A stretch of DNA of 64,000 bases from Bacteroides sp. (lineage in GTDB: Bacteria > Bacteroidota > Bacteroidia > Bacteroidales > Muribaculaceae). Of the stretch, positions 17,311 to 26,337 are shown piece by piece (position 1 is the stretch's first letter; every line of letters begins with the position of its first letter). The translations under genes were made by a program, and so were the position numbers. The notes beneath the pieces were generated by a model. It did not search any database. It saw only the letters and a list, made by a program, of their open reading frames with translations, and was not told the origin of the DNA. The DNA lies in assembly GCA_014801815.1 (NCBI GenBank), contig JAAVDM010000032.1, forward strand, positions 114,626-178,625. The letters run 5' to 3'.

Positions 17311-17505
17311 TAAGTAGCTCTTAAAAATGAATGAACATATAAAACGCAGATATTTTTGAGGCGATTCGGACGCGGAGCGAAGGAGAATACTTCAGTATTC
17401 GACTGAGTGACAAGTCCGAAGCGGCCAAAAATAACAAGTTTTATTGTTCAAGATTCAAAGACTTTAACTCAAAACATGTATCGTTTAATTTTTAAGAGCT
17501 ACTTA
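17311..17505. mobile_element. MITE-like element, copy A (195 bp)
   Basis: Bounded by an 18-bp terminal inverted repeat, TAAGTAGCTCTTAAAAAT on the left and its exact complement on the right. The outer TA could be a target duplication. Inside, CATATAAAACGCAG..ATTTTTG pairs imperfectly with CAAAAATAAC..GTTTTAT, and TTCGGAC pairs with GTCCGAA, so most of the element can fold into one long hairpin with the small palindrome GAATACTTCAGTATTC at its tip. No ORF of note. A second left-end fragment (AAGTAGCTCTTAAA) abuts the right end at 17504-17517. Confidence 0.85.
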
Positions 17506-17531
17506 AGTAGCTCTTAAATACTGAACCTGAC

Positions 17532-17562
17532 TTGTCGGTATAATTATTTATTTCTACATTTG
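17532..17562 (+). promoter_or_regulatory. Promoter of the GH53 gene
   Basis: TTG (17532-17534), 20-bp spacer, TACATTTG (17555-17562). Full consensus, about 60 nt upstream of the start codon and just outside element copy A. Confidence 0.75.
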
Positions 17563-17621
17563 TGTAAGAAAAAAGGCTTATCTCAGAAAACAATAAACAC
17601 TTCAATACTCACTTAATATCT

Positions 17622-18869
17622 ATGGAAATCTTTAAACGTTTTGTGTCATATCTGGCAGCTATAGCGACCGTAGCGACCGTAAGTGCCGCCGAAAGATATG
17701 TGGGCGGTGACATATCACTACTACCGGAATATGAAGAAGCCGGTGCCAAATATAAGACACACGAGGGAAAACCCATAGCCGAATTACTGCCATGGTTACA
17801 CGAACAAGGCATGAACGCCATGCGTGTGAGGCTGTTTGTAGACCCTGACAATTATCAAGGGTCCGGAGCCGACCCCAATGCCTGCCAGTCGCTTGAATAC
17901 ATTCTGCCACTATGCCGGCGTATCAAAGAAGATGGCTTCTCCCTTATGCTCGATTTTCACTATTCCGACACATGGGCTGATCCTGCCGCTCAATGGACCC
18001 CGGCTGCATGGGACGGCCTCGATGACACCGCACTGGCTCAGACTCTTTACGAATATACCCGCGATGTGCTTGTCACTCTTACCGATGCAGGCGCAAAGCC
18101 TGATTTCATTCAGCCCGGCAACGAAATAAGTTACGGTATGTTCTGGGGTCCTGCAGGTACACCCGATAAAGAACTTAAGAAAACTTTTATGGGTTCGGAC
18201 GCTAACTGGCAACGCCTCGGCAACCTGCTTGACCATGCCATACAAGCCTGCCGAGAAGTATGTCCCGATGCCGGAATAGTACTGCATACCGAACGTGTAG
18301 CTACCCCCGACGTACAGCGCAACTTCTACGAACAGATGCGAAAGCTCGGAATTGACTATGATATAATCGGTCTAAGCTACTATCCGTATTTTCACGGCCC
18401 GCTTTCATCACTCACACGCGCTATTGAAGACCTTGAGCAGAATTTCGCCGATAAGCAGATTATGATAGTCGAAACCGGGTATTCCTACAAGTGGGAAGTA
18501 CCGGGTACAAATCAGAAAGTCGATTATACTTACTCTGACGAGGGACAGAATCAGTTTGCCGACGACCTTGTCAGTATGCTTGAACAGCACGCTTCAGTCA
18601 CGGGTCTGTTCTGGTGGTGGCTCGAATATAATGCCTACGGCACATCGCTCTCAGGTTGGTATAATGCTCCGCTCTTCGATAGCACTACCGGACGTGCCTG
18701 TTCGGCCCTCACCACAATATGCAGTTTTGCCGATTCTGGCAATGGTATCACCCAGATAGATACAGATCTCGGTGACTCCGCATGGTTCGATCTGATGGGA
18801 CGTCCTGTGCCGGCTCCGACTCTGCCGGGGCTATACATCAGTCGTAAAGGAAAGATAATGATACCTTAA
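17622..18869 (+). CDS. Secreted arabinogalactan endo-beta-1,4-galactanase, GH53
   Basis: A 415-residue glycoside hydrolase that cuts beta-1,4-galactan side chains of pectin. It has a signal peptide (cleavage after VSAA, residue about 23) and a TIM barrel with MRVRLFVDPD, MLDFHYSDTWADP, the acid/base Glu168 in QPGNEIS and the nucleophile Glu284 in IVETGYSY. The last 28 residues (FDLMGRPV..LPGLYISRKG) form a short tail like those on many secreted proteins of this group. No SusC/SusD pair is nearby, so it is not in a classical polysaccharide utilisation locus. Its stop codon overlaps that of the convergent phosphatase. Confidence 0.92.
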   Translation: MEIFKRFVSYLAAIATVATVSAAERYVGGDISLLPEYEEAGAKYKTHEGKPIAELLPWLHEQGMNAMRVRLFVDPDNYQGSGADPNACQSLEYILPLCRRIKEDGFSLMLDFHYSDTWADPAAQWTPAAWDGLDDTALAQTLYEYTRDVLVTLTDAGAKPDFIQPGNEISYGMFWGPAGTPDKELKKTFMGSDANWQRLGNLLDHAIQACREVCPDAGIVLHTERVATPDVQRNFYEQMRKLGIDYDIIGLSYYPYFHGPLSSLTRAIEDLEQNFADKQIMIVETGYSYKWEVPGTNQKVDYTYSDEGQNQFADDLVSMLEQHASVTGLFWWWLEYNAYGTSLSGWYNAPLFDSTTGRACSALTTICSFADSGNGITQIDTDLGDSAWFDLMGRPVPAPTLPGLYISRKGKIMIP

Positions 18870-19522
18870 ATCCGGGAATTATCTTCTACCAGCGGTATAA
18901 GTTCCGTAATGGAATCAATCACATAATCGGCATCGGCTTCGGTAAGTTGCCGACGACTATGATTGCCATAAGTGACGCCACACGATTTTACACCGGCTCC
19001 GTTACCCATCTCAATATCGAATGTAGTATCACCGACCATCATCGCCTCAGACGACTGACAATTCAGCTCTGACAGTATAGCCCGTACCATATCAGGTGCG
19101 GGTTTCTTATTTATCACATCTTCATCGGCCTTCAGCACACAAAATAAATGTGCTATCCCCAGCACATCAAGCATCTGTCTCAACGAATCCTTACCACGAC
19201 TCGTAGCCACAGCAAGCCGGTAGCCTCCGGCAGCAAGAGACTCTAAAGTATCTTTCACACCGGGATAGAGTTTTATGGTGTGTGGCGCCATATCCTTATA
19301 TATCTTACGGTAGAGCGCAACAGCATCATCAAGCATATTCTCGTCTTCAATACCGGCAGCGCGGCGGATACCCTCTCTCAAAGGTAAACCTATCATAGAC
19401 TTCATCACTGCGGTATCAGCATCATGTATGCCTAAGACGCGCATTGTCTCTGCCATTGTGCTTATGATACTCTCTTGGGTGTCAGCGAGTGTACCGTCAA
19501 AATCAAATATTACTGTATCCAT
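18866..19522 (-). CDS. HAD-family phosphatase, phosphoglycolate-phosphatase-like
   Basis: A 218-residue HAD hydrolase with all motifs: DFDGTLADT (nucleophile Asp7 and Asp9), the Thr/Ser motif in AVATSRGK, Lys in NKKPAPDM, and GDTTFDIEMG for Mg. The cap is alpha-helical (about 15-85). It matches Gph, but pyrophosphatase (PpaX) or beta-phosphoglucomutase roles are possible. The consensus promoter ends 5 nt before the ATG, so the mRNA is probably leaderless. The 3' end overlaps the GH53 stop by 4 nt. Confidence 0.85.
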   Translation of the reverse strand: MDTVIFDFDGTLADTQESIISTMAETMRVLGIHDADTAVMKSMIGLPLREGIRRAAGIEDENMLDDAVALYRKIYKDMAPHTIKLYPGVKDTLESLAAGGYRLAVATSRGKDSLRQMLDVLGIAHLFCVLKADEDVINKKPAPDMVRAILSELNCQSSEAMMVGDTTFDIEMGNGAGVKSCGVTYGNHSRRQLTEADADYVIDSITELIPLVEDNSRI

Positions 19523-19526
19523 AGTG

Positions 19527-19557
19527 CAAATTTAGTGAAATAACGTCATTATCCCAA
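19527..19557 (-). promoter_or_regulatory. Promoter of the HAD gene, abutting the start codon
   Basis: Minus strand TTG (19557-19555), 20-bp spacer, TAAATTTG (19534-19527). Only 4 nt separate the -7 box from the ATG at 19522-19520, which puts the expected RNA start on or next to the A of the ATG. Confidence 0.75.
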
Positions 19558-19562
19558 GAATC

Positions 19563-19578
19563 ATTTAAGAGCTACTTA
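19563..19578. repeat. Solo terminal repeat of the MITE-like element
   Basis: ATTTAAGAGCTACTTA matches the right end of the 195-bp element with one base fewer in the T run. No element body is attached, so it is a remnant of excision or deletion. Confidence 0.7.
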
Positions 19579-19601
19579 TATTACTATACGCAATTCTCTA
19601 T

Positions 19602-20531
19602 TCAGTGATGATGTATTTTGGGAAACATCTTACGCACATGCAGTATGGCTTTGTCTACTGATTTGTCAGCGATAACGATGGTGGTGGCCACAATGATGAG
19701 CAGACCGCCCAATATATCACGTGCGGTAATGGACTGACCGAGAAGGGTAATACTGAGAATGACAGCCGAAACGGGTTCAAGAGCGCCGAAAATCGCGGTT
19801 GGGGTGGAACCTATCAGCTGTATTGCGCGTGTGGTGCAGCCTAAGGAGAGGACGGTAGGTATGAGTGCGAGAGCCAACAGATTGAGCCAGCCGGTCGGTA
19901 TGGCGGGCAGTATGACGTCATACCCTAACGGTATCATTACTATATATACCATACAGCCCCACGCCAATACGTAGAAAAGAAGTTTGGTAGTGGGAATAGC
20001 TTTGATAATCTTCGATACATTGACAAAAATGATGTAGAGAGCGTATGTCAGCGCCGATACCATTACCAAAAGACAGCCGTAAGGACTTAGTGTCTGTCCT
20101 CCCTGCGGCTTCATAAGCAGTATCAGACCGCCACTCATAATCAGAAGACACAACGCTACAGTCAGCTTGAATTTCTCATGAAAAAAGAATATCATCATGA
20201 CAGCCACCATTATGGGATAGACAAACAACAGCGTTGAGGCTATGCCGGAGTTCATATAGTTATAGCTTTCAAACAGTGTCAGTGATGACAGTGACATTAG
20301 AATACCTAAAATAGCCGTCGGGCCGATTTCCTCTTTTGAAAGACGGAATGTTATTCCACGCGCATACATGATAAGAGCAAGAAACGGCAGCCCCATAGCA
20401 TATCTGAAGAGCAGAACAGTACTGGGGTTCATACCCTGCTCATAAAGGGGTATGGCGAAAGCGGGATTCGTGCCGTAGGCCGCTGCAGCAATGGCAGCTA
20501 AAACATATCCTTTCAGACGGTCGGTATTCAT
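19602..20531 (-). CDS. EamA/DMT-superfamily inner-membrane transporter
   Basis: A 309-residue protein with ten hydrophobic segments arranged as two five-span EamA repeats (about 8-140 and 150-290). Repeat landmarks are FRYAMGLPFLALIMY and the second-half LGALEP-like IFGALEPVSAVILS. Such carriers export amino acids or metabolites; the substrate cannot be told. The -7 box lies at 20573-20580. Confidence 0.85.
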   Translation of the reverse strand: MNTDRLKGYVLAAIAAAAYGTNPAFAIPLYEQGMNPSTVLLFRYAMGLPFLALIMYARGITFRLSKEEIGPTAILGILMSLSSLTLFESYNYMNSGIASTLLFVYPIMVAVMMIFFFHEKFKLTVALCLLIMSGGLILLMKPQGGQTLSPYGCLLVMVSALTYALYIIFVNVSKIIKAIPTTKLLFYVLAWGCMVYIVMIPLGYDVILPAIPTGWLNLLALALIPTVLSLGCTTRAIQLIGSTPTAIFGALEPVSAVILSITLLGQSITARDILGGLLIIVATTIVIADKSVDKAILHVRKMFPKIHHH

Positions 20532-20572
20532 GGTGTGATTAAGCTAATCAGAAGTATTCGGATTTTAAACTG

Positions 20573-20580
20573 CAAATTTA
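20573..20580 (-). promoter_or_regulatory. -7 box of the EamA transporter gene
   Basis: Minus strand TAAATTTG, full consensus match, about 41 nt upstream of the start codon. Confidence 0.5.
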
Positions 20581-20812
20581 CAAACTTTATCGCACAGACG
20601 GCCGGAGAGAGCAATTATAAAAGGAGCTTTAAAAATTCCCCATAGGTTTAAATAGTAGAAAACGGTATGCCCCACCCGCTTTATATTCTCCCTCCTGAAG
20701 TCGTAACGGAACATATCTGTTATAAATTCGGACATAGTGGCCGAAATCGGACAGTTATCTAAACTTATATTTCTATGAGAAACAGTAGTTTAATATTTTG
20801 GTATAGTAAATG

Positions 20813-20843
20813 TTGATTTTAACCGGTGATTTCCTTAATTTTG
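20813..20843 (+). promoter_or_regulatory. Promoter reading into element copy B and the outer-membrane gene
   Basis: TTG (20813-20815), 20-bp spacer, TAATTTTG (20836-20843). The expected RNA start near 20849 is the first base of element copy B, so the element would form most of the 5' UTR of the 21113 gene. Bases 20600-20810 upstream show nothing else I can name. Confidence 0.65.
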
Positions 20844-20847
20844 TAAG

Positions 20848-21062
20848 ATGAATATATAAAACGCAGTTATTTTTGAGGCGATTCGGGCGCGGAGTGAAGG
20901 AGAATACTTCAGTATTCGACTGAGTGACAAGTCCGAAGCGGCCATAAATAACAGGTTTTATGGTTCAAGATTCAAAAACTGTAACTCAAAACAGATAGCG
21001 TTAATTTTTAAGAGTTAGTTATGTCTGGAAACAGATATAACTTAATTTTTAAGAGCTACTTA
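20848..21062. mobile_element. MITE-like element, copy B (left end missing, right end doubled)
   Basis: The body matches copies A and C from ATAAAACGCAG through GGTTCAAGATTCAAAA. The left terminal repeat is absent. The right end appears twice: a degenerate TTAATTTTTAAGAGTTAGTTA at 21001-21021 and an intact TTAATTTTTAAGAGCTACTTA at 21042-21062. Confidence 0.8.
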
Positions 21063-21112
21063 TAGGATAACCTCCCAACTTCTACCAACACCATAATATT
21101 TAATCTATACTT

Positions 21113-23407
21113 ATGATTCGACTAAGTATTCTGTCTCTGGCTCTGACAGCCGCTACCGTTTCAGTTTACGGCCGGACTATAAACGGTACAGTACTGGCCG
21201 ACACCGACTCTACGGCTGTAGCCGGAGCTACGTGCCGTCTCATGTCTGAAAATAAAGTACTCTCAACAGCTCTTACTGATGCAGCAGGTTCTTTTGTCAT
21301 TAATACTGATGTCAGAACGGCACTCACTCTTGAAGTCAGTCAGACCGGCTACAACACAACAGAAATCATCATTGAGGCAGGTTCAAAAAATATCAGTCTC
21401 GGTAATGTATTTCTAAATGAAGGCACAACTCTTGACGAAGTGACTGTGACCGCCGACAGGCTGACTTATGCCAAAGGCCGTATCATCATATACCCGTCAG
21501 CCGAAGAGGTTAAAGCCTCTTCCACTTCCATAAGTCTGTTTCAGAAGTTACCGTTAGCTGGTCTCGACGCCAATCCGGTCAACCGCACGCTGAGTGTAGA
21601 CGGAGGTACGCCTATGATTCTCATAAACGGGGTTCCATCAACTATCGAAGACTTGAATGCCCTGCAACCTAAAGATATTGCTAAGATAGAATACTCACGT
21701 GTCACACCGGCCAGATATGCAGATAAAGGAAATACCGGTTTTATCAACATTACCCTCAAACAACGTAGTGACGGAGGACAAATATACACATGGGGACGCA
21801 GTGCTGTCAACACCACCTTTGTCGATGCCAATATACGCGGCTCCTATCATCAGGGGCCTTCACAGTTCACCCTTTCCTACAATCCATCATGGCGCAATTA
21901 TCAGGACGTTTACGACAATGTTACAGAGAGCTATATAGGAGATAATTTCCGGGTTAATCTCGAAGAACATGACCGTAATCCGTTCAACTACATCTATCAT
22001 AATATCAATCTCAAATACGATTACAGCCCGAATATAAACACTCTCTTCTCGGCCACATTCAGAGCCACACCATCATCGGACAAGAGACGTTCGATAGCCC
22101 ATACTTTCGATTCGCAGACAGGTGAGTATGATAATGATAATCTGAGTTCGGGAAAAAATTTCTCACCTTCACTCGACCTGTTTTTCCGCCGTGATTTCAA
22201 TGCCCGCAACACTCTTGAGCTGCAGGTAGTGGGCACACTCAGCTCAAATGACTACCGTCGCACCAACCAATACATCTATCCTGACGGAAATACTCAAAAC
22301 TTCATTATGGACGTTGACAGCCGTCGTCGTTCGCTCATAAGCGAAATCAGTTATATACATCAGTTCAGCGACAATACATCTCTTTCCGGCGGTTATCAGA
22401 ACACCATTTCACGTAGTACAAATACCTACCTCACTACTGACTACAAACCTGTACTGACAGAGAATAACAATTACGTCTACATACGTCTCGGACAACAGAT
22501 AGGGAAAGTATACTTTTCGGCCGCTACAGGTGCAAAACTGTTCTGGATAAATAATGACATGAATAAACGTCATTTCATACGTAATCTGTCGAATATTTAT
22601 CTGTCATGGAACATATCCTCACAATGGAACATGAGTGCCGCTTTCCAATATTCACCCGGCATACCTTCGCTGTCATCTCTTACCGACTATCCGCAGCAGC
22701 AATCTCCTTATCTGATTTCTAATGGCAATCCTGACCTGAAGGTATCGGATTCTTTCACCTATCAGCTTATGCCTTCGTTCCAATATAAAAAATTCAATGC
22801 TTCGTTACTGATGAGCTATAATAACATCAATAACTTTGTCATGACCGATGTCACATACCTCGGTGACCGTATGTTCCTTTCGCAGAGCATAAACGCACAC
22901 AGGTCATGGTCTACAGGGGGAAATCTGAACATGAGACTAAGCGGCATAGCAGGTTTCGGAATAAATGCCAATTTCGGTCTCTACCACTTCGAGACAACAG
23001 ACGTGCTGTGGACTCATACGCTTACAACTTTCAATGCCAGCTTCTCACTCTGGTGGAATAAAGGTCCCTTCACCATCTCATACTGGCGTAAAGTGCCGGG
23101 TAAATATTTGAGTGGCACTTATGTAGGCAAAGATGAAAACGGTGATGCTCTCAGCTTCGAGTATCAACCAAATAAGCACTGGACCGTCGGCCTTAACTGG
23201 ATGTACATGTTCGATTCCAAAGGCACACGCTATCCGGCCTGGAATTATTCTATTGTCAATCCCTCCTACCGTGAGCGTTACATCAAAGATAACTCCAACA
23301 TGATTGTAATCTCATTAAGCTATACCACCGATTTCGGCTCAATATTCCGCTCGGCACGCCGCTCACTCAATAATTCGGACAATTCATCTTCACTTCTGAA
23401 GATGTGA
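21113..23407 (+). CDS. TonB-dependent-receptor-like outer-membrane beta-barrel protein
   Basis: A 764-residue secreted protein. It has a signal peptide (to about residue 20, SVYG), a CarboxypepD_reg-like domain (about 21-105, GRTINGTVLADTDSTAVAGA), a plug-like region (about 108-220, TLDEVTVTADRL and RVTPARYADKGNTGFINITL) and a C-terminal beta-barrel of the OMP_b-brl_3 type. No SusD partner is present. The substrate is unknown. The leader appears to consist of element copy B. Confidence 0.85.
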   Translation: MIRLSILSLALTAATVSVYGRTINGTVLADTDSTAVAGATCRLMSENKVLSTALTDAAGSFVINTDVRTALTLEVSQTGYNTTEIIIEAGSKNISLGNVFLNEGTTLDEVTVTADRLTYAKGRIIIYPSAEEVKASSTSISLFQKLPLAGLDANPVNRTLSVDGGTPMILINGVPSTIEDLNALQPKDIAKIEYSRVTPARYADKGNTGFINITLKQRSDGGQIYTWGRSAVNTTFVDANIRGSYHQGPSQFTLSYNPSWRNYQDVYDNVTESYIGDNFRVNLEEHDRNPFNYIYHNINLKYDYSPNINTLFSATFRATPSSDKRRSIAHTFDSQTGEYDNDNLSSGKNFSPSLDLFFRRDFNARNTLELQVVGTLSSNDYRRTNQYIYPDGNTQNFIMDVDSRRRSLISEISYIHQFSDNTSLSGGYQNTISRSTNTYLTTDYKPVLTENNNYVYIRLGQQIGKVYFSAATGAKLFWINNDMNKRHFIRNLSNIYLSWNISSQWNMSAAFQYSPGIPSLSSLTDYPQQQSPYLISNGNPDLKVSDSFTYQLMPSFQYKKFNASLLMSYNNINNFVMTDVTYLGDRMFLSQSINAHRSWSTGGNLNMRLSGIAGFGINANFGLYHFETTDVLWTHTLTTFNASFSLWWNKGPFTISYWRKVPGKYLSGTYVGKDENGDALSFEYQPNKHWTVGLNWMYMFDSKGTRYPAWNYSIVNPSYRERYIKDNSNMIVISLSYTTDFGSIFRSARRSLNNSDNSSSLLKM

Positions 23408-23771
23408 TACACTGACTTAGGCCAACAGCACATTCAATCACTCGCAGACTCTCACGGTAAAACCGGAGAAATCATCTGCAATAGAATCCTCATATCGGCC
23501 AGGTAGTTTGAAGAGCAGTATAACTTTATAGATGATAATAAACTATAAAATTACTGAGATTCAACTACTTGACCAAATTACATTACATTTCAAATATTTA
23601 TCGTTAAATATCATATTATTAATAAATTAAGTATCTATCTCTCCCGAATCTGTAACACAATTTCAAGAAATTAGTAAAATATTAATTCAAACTGATTATT
23701 TTTTGCAAAAGAGGTAAAAAATTAAGTCGCCTTATAATATTTTTTTTGAATTATCAAATAATATACCTTAT

Positions 23772-23801
23772 TTTGATATACTGAGATAAGCAATAATTTT
23801 G
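23772..23801 (+). promoter_or_regulatory. Promoter of the Crp/Fnr-type regulator gene
   Basis: TTTG (23772-23775), 18-bp spacer, TAATTTTG (23794-23801), about 52 nt upstream of the start codon. The rest of the 23408-23853 gap is AT-rich with no gene I can support. Confidence 0.6.
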
Positions 23802-23853
23802 GAACAAATTAAATCATTTTAAAGTTTCTTAAAGAAAGAGAAGACATTTCGAT

Positions 23854-24486
23854 ATGGGAAACGGTGAAATAAGAAGAATTTCGACAGCTGACAAGATTCT
23901 ACTTAAACGTCTGTTCCTGGATGAATGCCGTTTTCATCTTAAGGACGAAGTGATGGATGAGTTTCTTGAGCTGGGTACGGTTATAGAATTCCAGCGTGGA
24001 GAAATAGTTTGTAGCGCAGGTTTGGCTGACAGCAATATCTACGTGGTAATCAAAGGTATCATATCACGCTGGCGCTGGAACAACGATAAGGAGGTAGTTG
24101 ATACTTTCTCAATGCCGGGTACAATATTTATGGAATACCATTCATATTACGCCTCACTTGCTGCCCATGCCTTCTTCGAAGCATGCTGCCCTTCAAGATT
24201 ACTCAAAATTTCTGCACGTGACTTTGACAGGTTTATAGAACGTTCGCATAGTTTCGCACGTTGGGCACTGAGTATGGCATACGCACAGTTATACAGCTAC
24301 GAAATCCGGGAACTGAATTTCAATGGTGATGTTTCCGAACGCTATGCGGCTCTGATGAAGGATCGTCCCGAAATAATACGCGAAGTGCCGATGAAAACAG
24401 TAGCTGCCTATCTCGGTGTCTCTCCACAATATCTGAGTACATTACGTAAGGAATGGCACAACTCCGGCTCTCAGAAACGTAACTAA
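23854..24486 (+). CDS. Crp/Fnr-family transcription regulator
   Basis: A 210-residue regulator. Residues about 30-130 form a cyclic-nucleotide-binding jelly roll (IEFQRGEIVCSAGLADSNIYVVIKG split across strands) without the conserved cAMP-contact motif, as is usual in Bacteroidetes members. The C-terminus has a helix-turn-helix (MKTVAAYLGVSPQYLSTLRKE, about 180-200). It precedes the secreted-protein gene at 24526 by 39 bp on the same strand and may regulate it or the barrel gene upstream (inference). Confidence 0.85.
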   Translation: MGNGEIRRISTADKILLKRLFLDECRFHLKDEVMDEFLELGTVIEFQRGEIVCSAGLADSNIYVVIKGIISRWRWNNDKEVVDTFSMPGTIFMEYHSYYASLAAHAFFEACCPSRLLKISARDFDRFIERSHSFARWALSMAYAQLYSYEIRELNFNGDVSERYAALMKDRPEIIREVPMKTVAAYLGVSPQYLSTLRKEWHNSGSQKRN

Positions 24487-24525
24487 CGATATATATAACT
24501 TATAACTGACTTAAACAGACTAAGT

Positions 24526-26256
24526 ATGAGGAACTTTACTCTTGTAACAGCTTTAGCCCTCGGTGGCCTGGCTATGAATGCACAAGTAGTTTCACCCGCT
24601 TCGGCAGCCCTTGACTTCACGGGAGGTATGATGAAGCACATCGAGAGAGTGAACGATAGAGACAGTGAAGCTAAAGGTCCCCGTAAAGTACCTGCCGCAC
24701 GTGCCGCCATGCCGATGCGTGAGATAGCCGGTCCCGGTACCGATGATCAGGTTATCGACCAGACTCCGGAAGGTGAGATGAAAATTTTCCAGAAATCCGG
24801 TTTCTATTATGCCTATAACTGGCTTTATGGCATGCTCTCCGGCTCACTGGACGGCAATGTATCACGTGTCGTTACTTCTCCCGACGGTAGTAAGATGTAT
24901 ATTCAGAATCCGGTTACTTATTTCTACGATAGCGAAGAGAATTGGATTGTCGGTGAAGTCAACGGTGATGAAGTCACTTTTACCTTCCCGCAGCTTATCA
25001 GTCATACAGTATATGATTATGAAGACGGTGAGATAGAAGAATATTTTGACTATGCCCTCAAACTGGAGTTCATTGAAGACGACGAGGAAGAAGGTGGTTG
25101 GTATTATCCCACCGAAGATCAGAATTACACATTCCGTATTCTTCCTGACGGCTCACTGGAGCCGACCGAGCCAAATATGATGATCGGCCAATGCAGCTGG
25201 TTTGATAATGAAGATGGCGGCTATTGGTCATGGCAGGCAACCGGAGATATCATAACTTCAATGAAAGAAGTTAATGATGTACCTATAGAAGTTCCAGCCG
25301 CTGTTGAGATGGAAACATGGAGTCTTGTTTCAGGTATATCGACACGTGATGTAAAAATTGGAGTGGACGGCGACAAGATGTACTTTGCCGGTTCGTTCTC
25401 CAGACTGCCTGAGGCTGCCGTTGTAGGTACTATCGAGGGTGATAAAGTCACATTTGAGAATTCCCAATATCTCGGCATATCATGGTATTACTCATCTTTG
25501 GTATATTTCCTCACAGGCCACATGGAAGAACAGCAGGATGAGGACGGTTCATCATACTCTCAGTTCGTAATCGACGACAGCATGACATTTGATTACGATG
25601 CCGAGAAGAAGATTCTTTCATGCCCTGATGGTGCCTTCCTGCTCTCCTCTCTCCCGGACAGAGTTTACTACTACAGCTATGTCGATGCTCCCTACATTTG
25701 TGTTCCGGATCCTGATGCAAAAGTAACCAGGCTTCTGAATCCTGTAATATCATGGTTCTATGACTATGATGAAGAATGGGACTACTATCCTGAGATAATT
25801 TTCAACTTCCCCGTTGTAGATGCCGACAAACAGCCACTCGATAAGTCCAAACTTTACTATCAGGTAATAGTCGATGGTGAGCCATACGAATTCTACGATG
25901 ATGAGTATGAACTGCCCGAAGGCGACACAATGATTACTGATGTTCCTTTTGGTTTCAACTCTTATGATTTCTATGCATCTGGAATAGAGCATGACGTTGT
26001 CATATATACAATAGGATTCGACACACTCGGTATCCGTACTCTTTATAAAGGTAATGACGAGACTCTGTATTCAGATATAGTATGGGTTGATGAATATAGC
26101 AAGGTTAATGAAACACTGTCTGCCAAAGATACTACAGCAGTACGCTATTATGACCTGCTGGGTAATGCTGTCAGCCGTCCCGTCAAGGGCATATTTATCC
26201 GTCAGACCACATACACCGACGGTTCAGTAAAAGCCGAAAAGGTGGTAAAAAAATAA
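24526..26256 (+). CDS. Large acidic secreted protein of unknown function with a C-terminal sorting-like tail
   Basis: A 576-residue protein with a signal peptide (cleavage near AMNA-Q, residue about 20). The body is rich in Asp, Glu and Tyr and shows two similar halves built around SRVVTSPDGSKMYIQ (about 120) and TRDVKIGVDGDKMYFAG (about 280), suggesting a repeated beta-fold. The end (RYYDLLGNAVSRPVKGIFI..VKAEKVVKK) resembles the C-terminal tails of proteins secreted by type IX-like systems and is similar in design to the GH53 tail. I do not recognise a Pfam family. A strong terminator follows. Confidence 0.7.
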   Translation: MRNFTLVTALALGGLAMNAQVVSPASAALDFTGGMMKHIERVNDRDSEAKGPRKVPAARAAMPMREIAGPGTDDQVIDQTPEGEMKIFQKSGFYYAYNWLYGMLSGSLDGNVSRVVTSPDGSKMYIQNPVTYFYDSEENWIVGEVNGDEVTFTFPQLISHTVYDYEDGEIEEYFDYALKLEFIEDDEEEGGWYYPTEDQNYTFRILPDGSLEPTEPNMMIGQCSWFDNEDGGYWSWQATGDIITSMKEVNDVPIEVPAAVEMETWSLVSGISTRDVKIGVDGDKMYFAGSFSRLPEAAVVGTIEGDKVTFENSQYLGISWYYSSLVYFLTGHMEEQQDEDGSSYSQFVIDDSMTFDYDAEKKILSCPDGAFLLSSLPDRVYYYSYVDAPYICVPDPDAKVTRLLNPVISWFYDYDEEWDYYPEIIFNFPVVDADKQPLDKSKLYYQVIVDGEPYEFYDDEYELPEGDTMITDVPFGFNSYDFYASGIEHDVVIYTIGFDTLGIRTLYKGNDETLYSDIVWVDEYSKVNETLSAKDTTAVRYYDLLGNAVSRPVKGIFIRQTTYTDGSVKAEKVVKK

Positions 26257-26290
26257 TGTCCACACGGACTGTTATTCACTTGTAACAGTC

Positions 26291-26324
26291 AATCGCCTTA
26301 CCCTGCGTGCAGGGTAAGGCGATT
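26291..26324. terminator. Strong bidirectional terminator
   Basis: Perfect 16-bp arms (26291-26306 and 26309-26324) with a 2-nt loop, followed by TTTTT on the plus strand. It sits between the convergent secreted-protein and aldo/keto reductase genes. Confidence 0.9.
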
Positions 26325-26337
26325 TTTCATACATAGA

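Noticed and set aside
17622..23407. Polysaccharide utilisation locus around the GH53 gene
   Set aside because: No SusC/SusD pair or hybrid sensor accompanies it; the barrel gene at 21113 stands apart with its own promoter.
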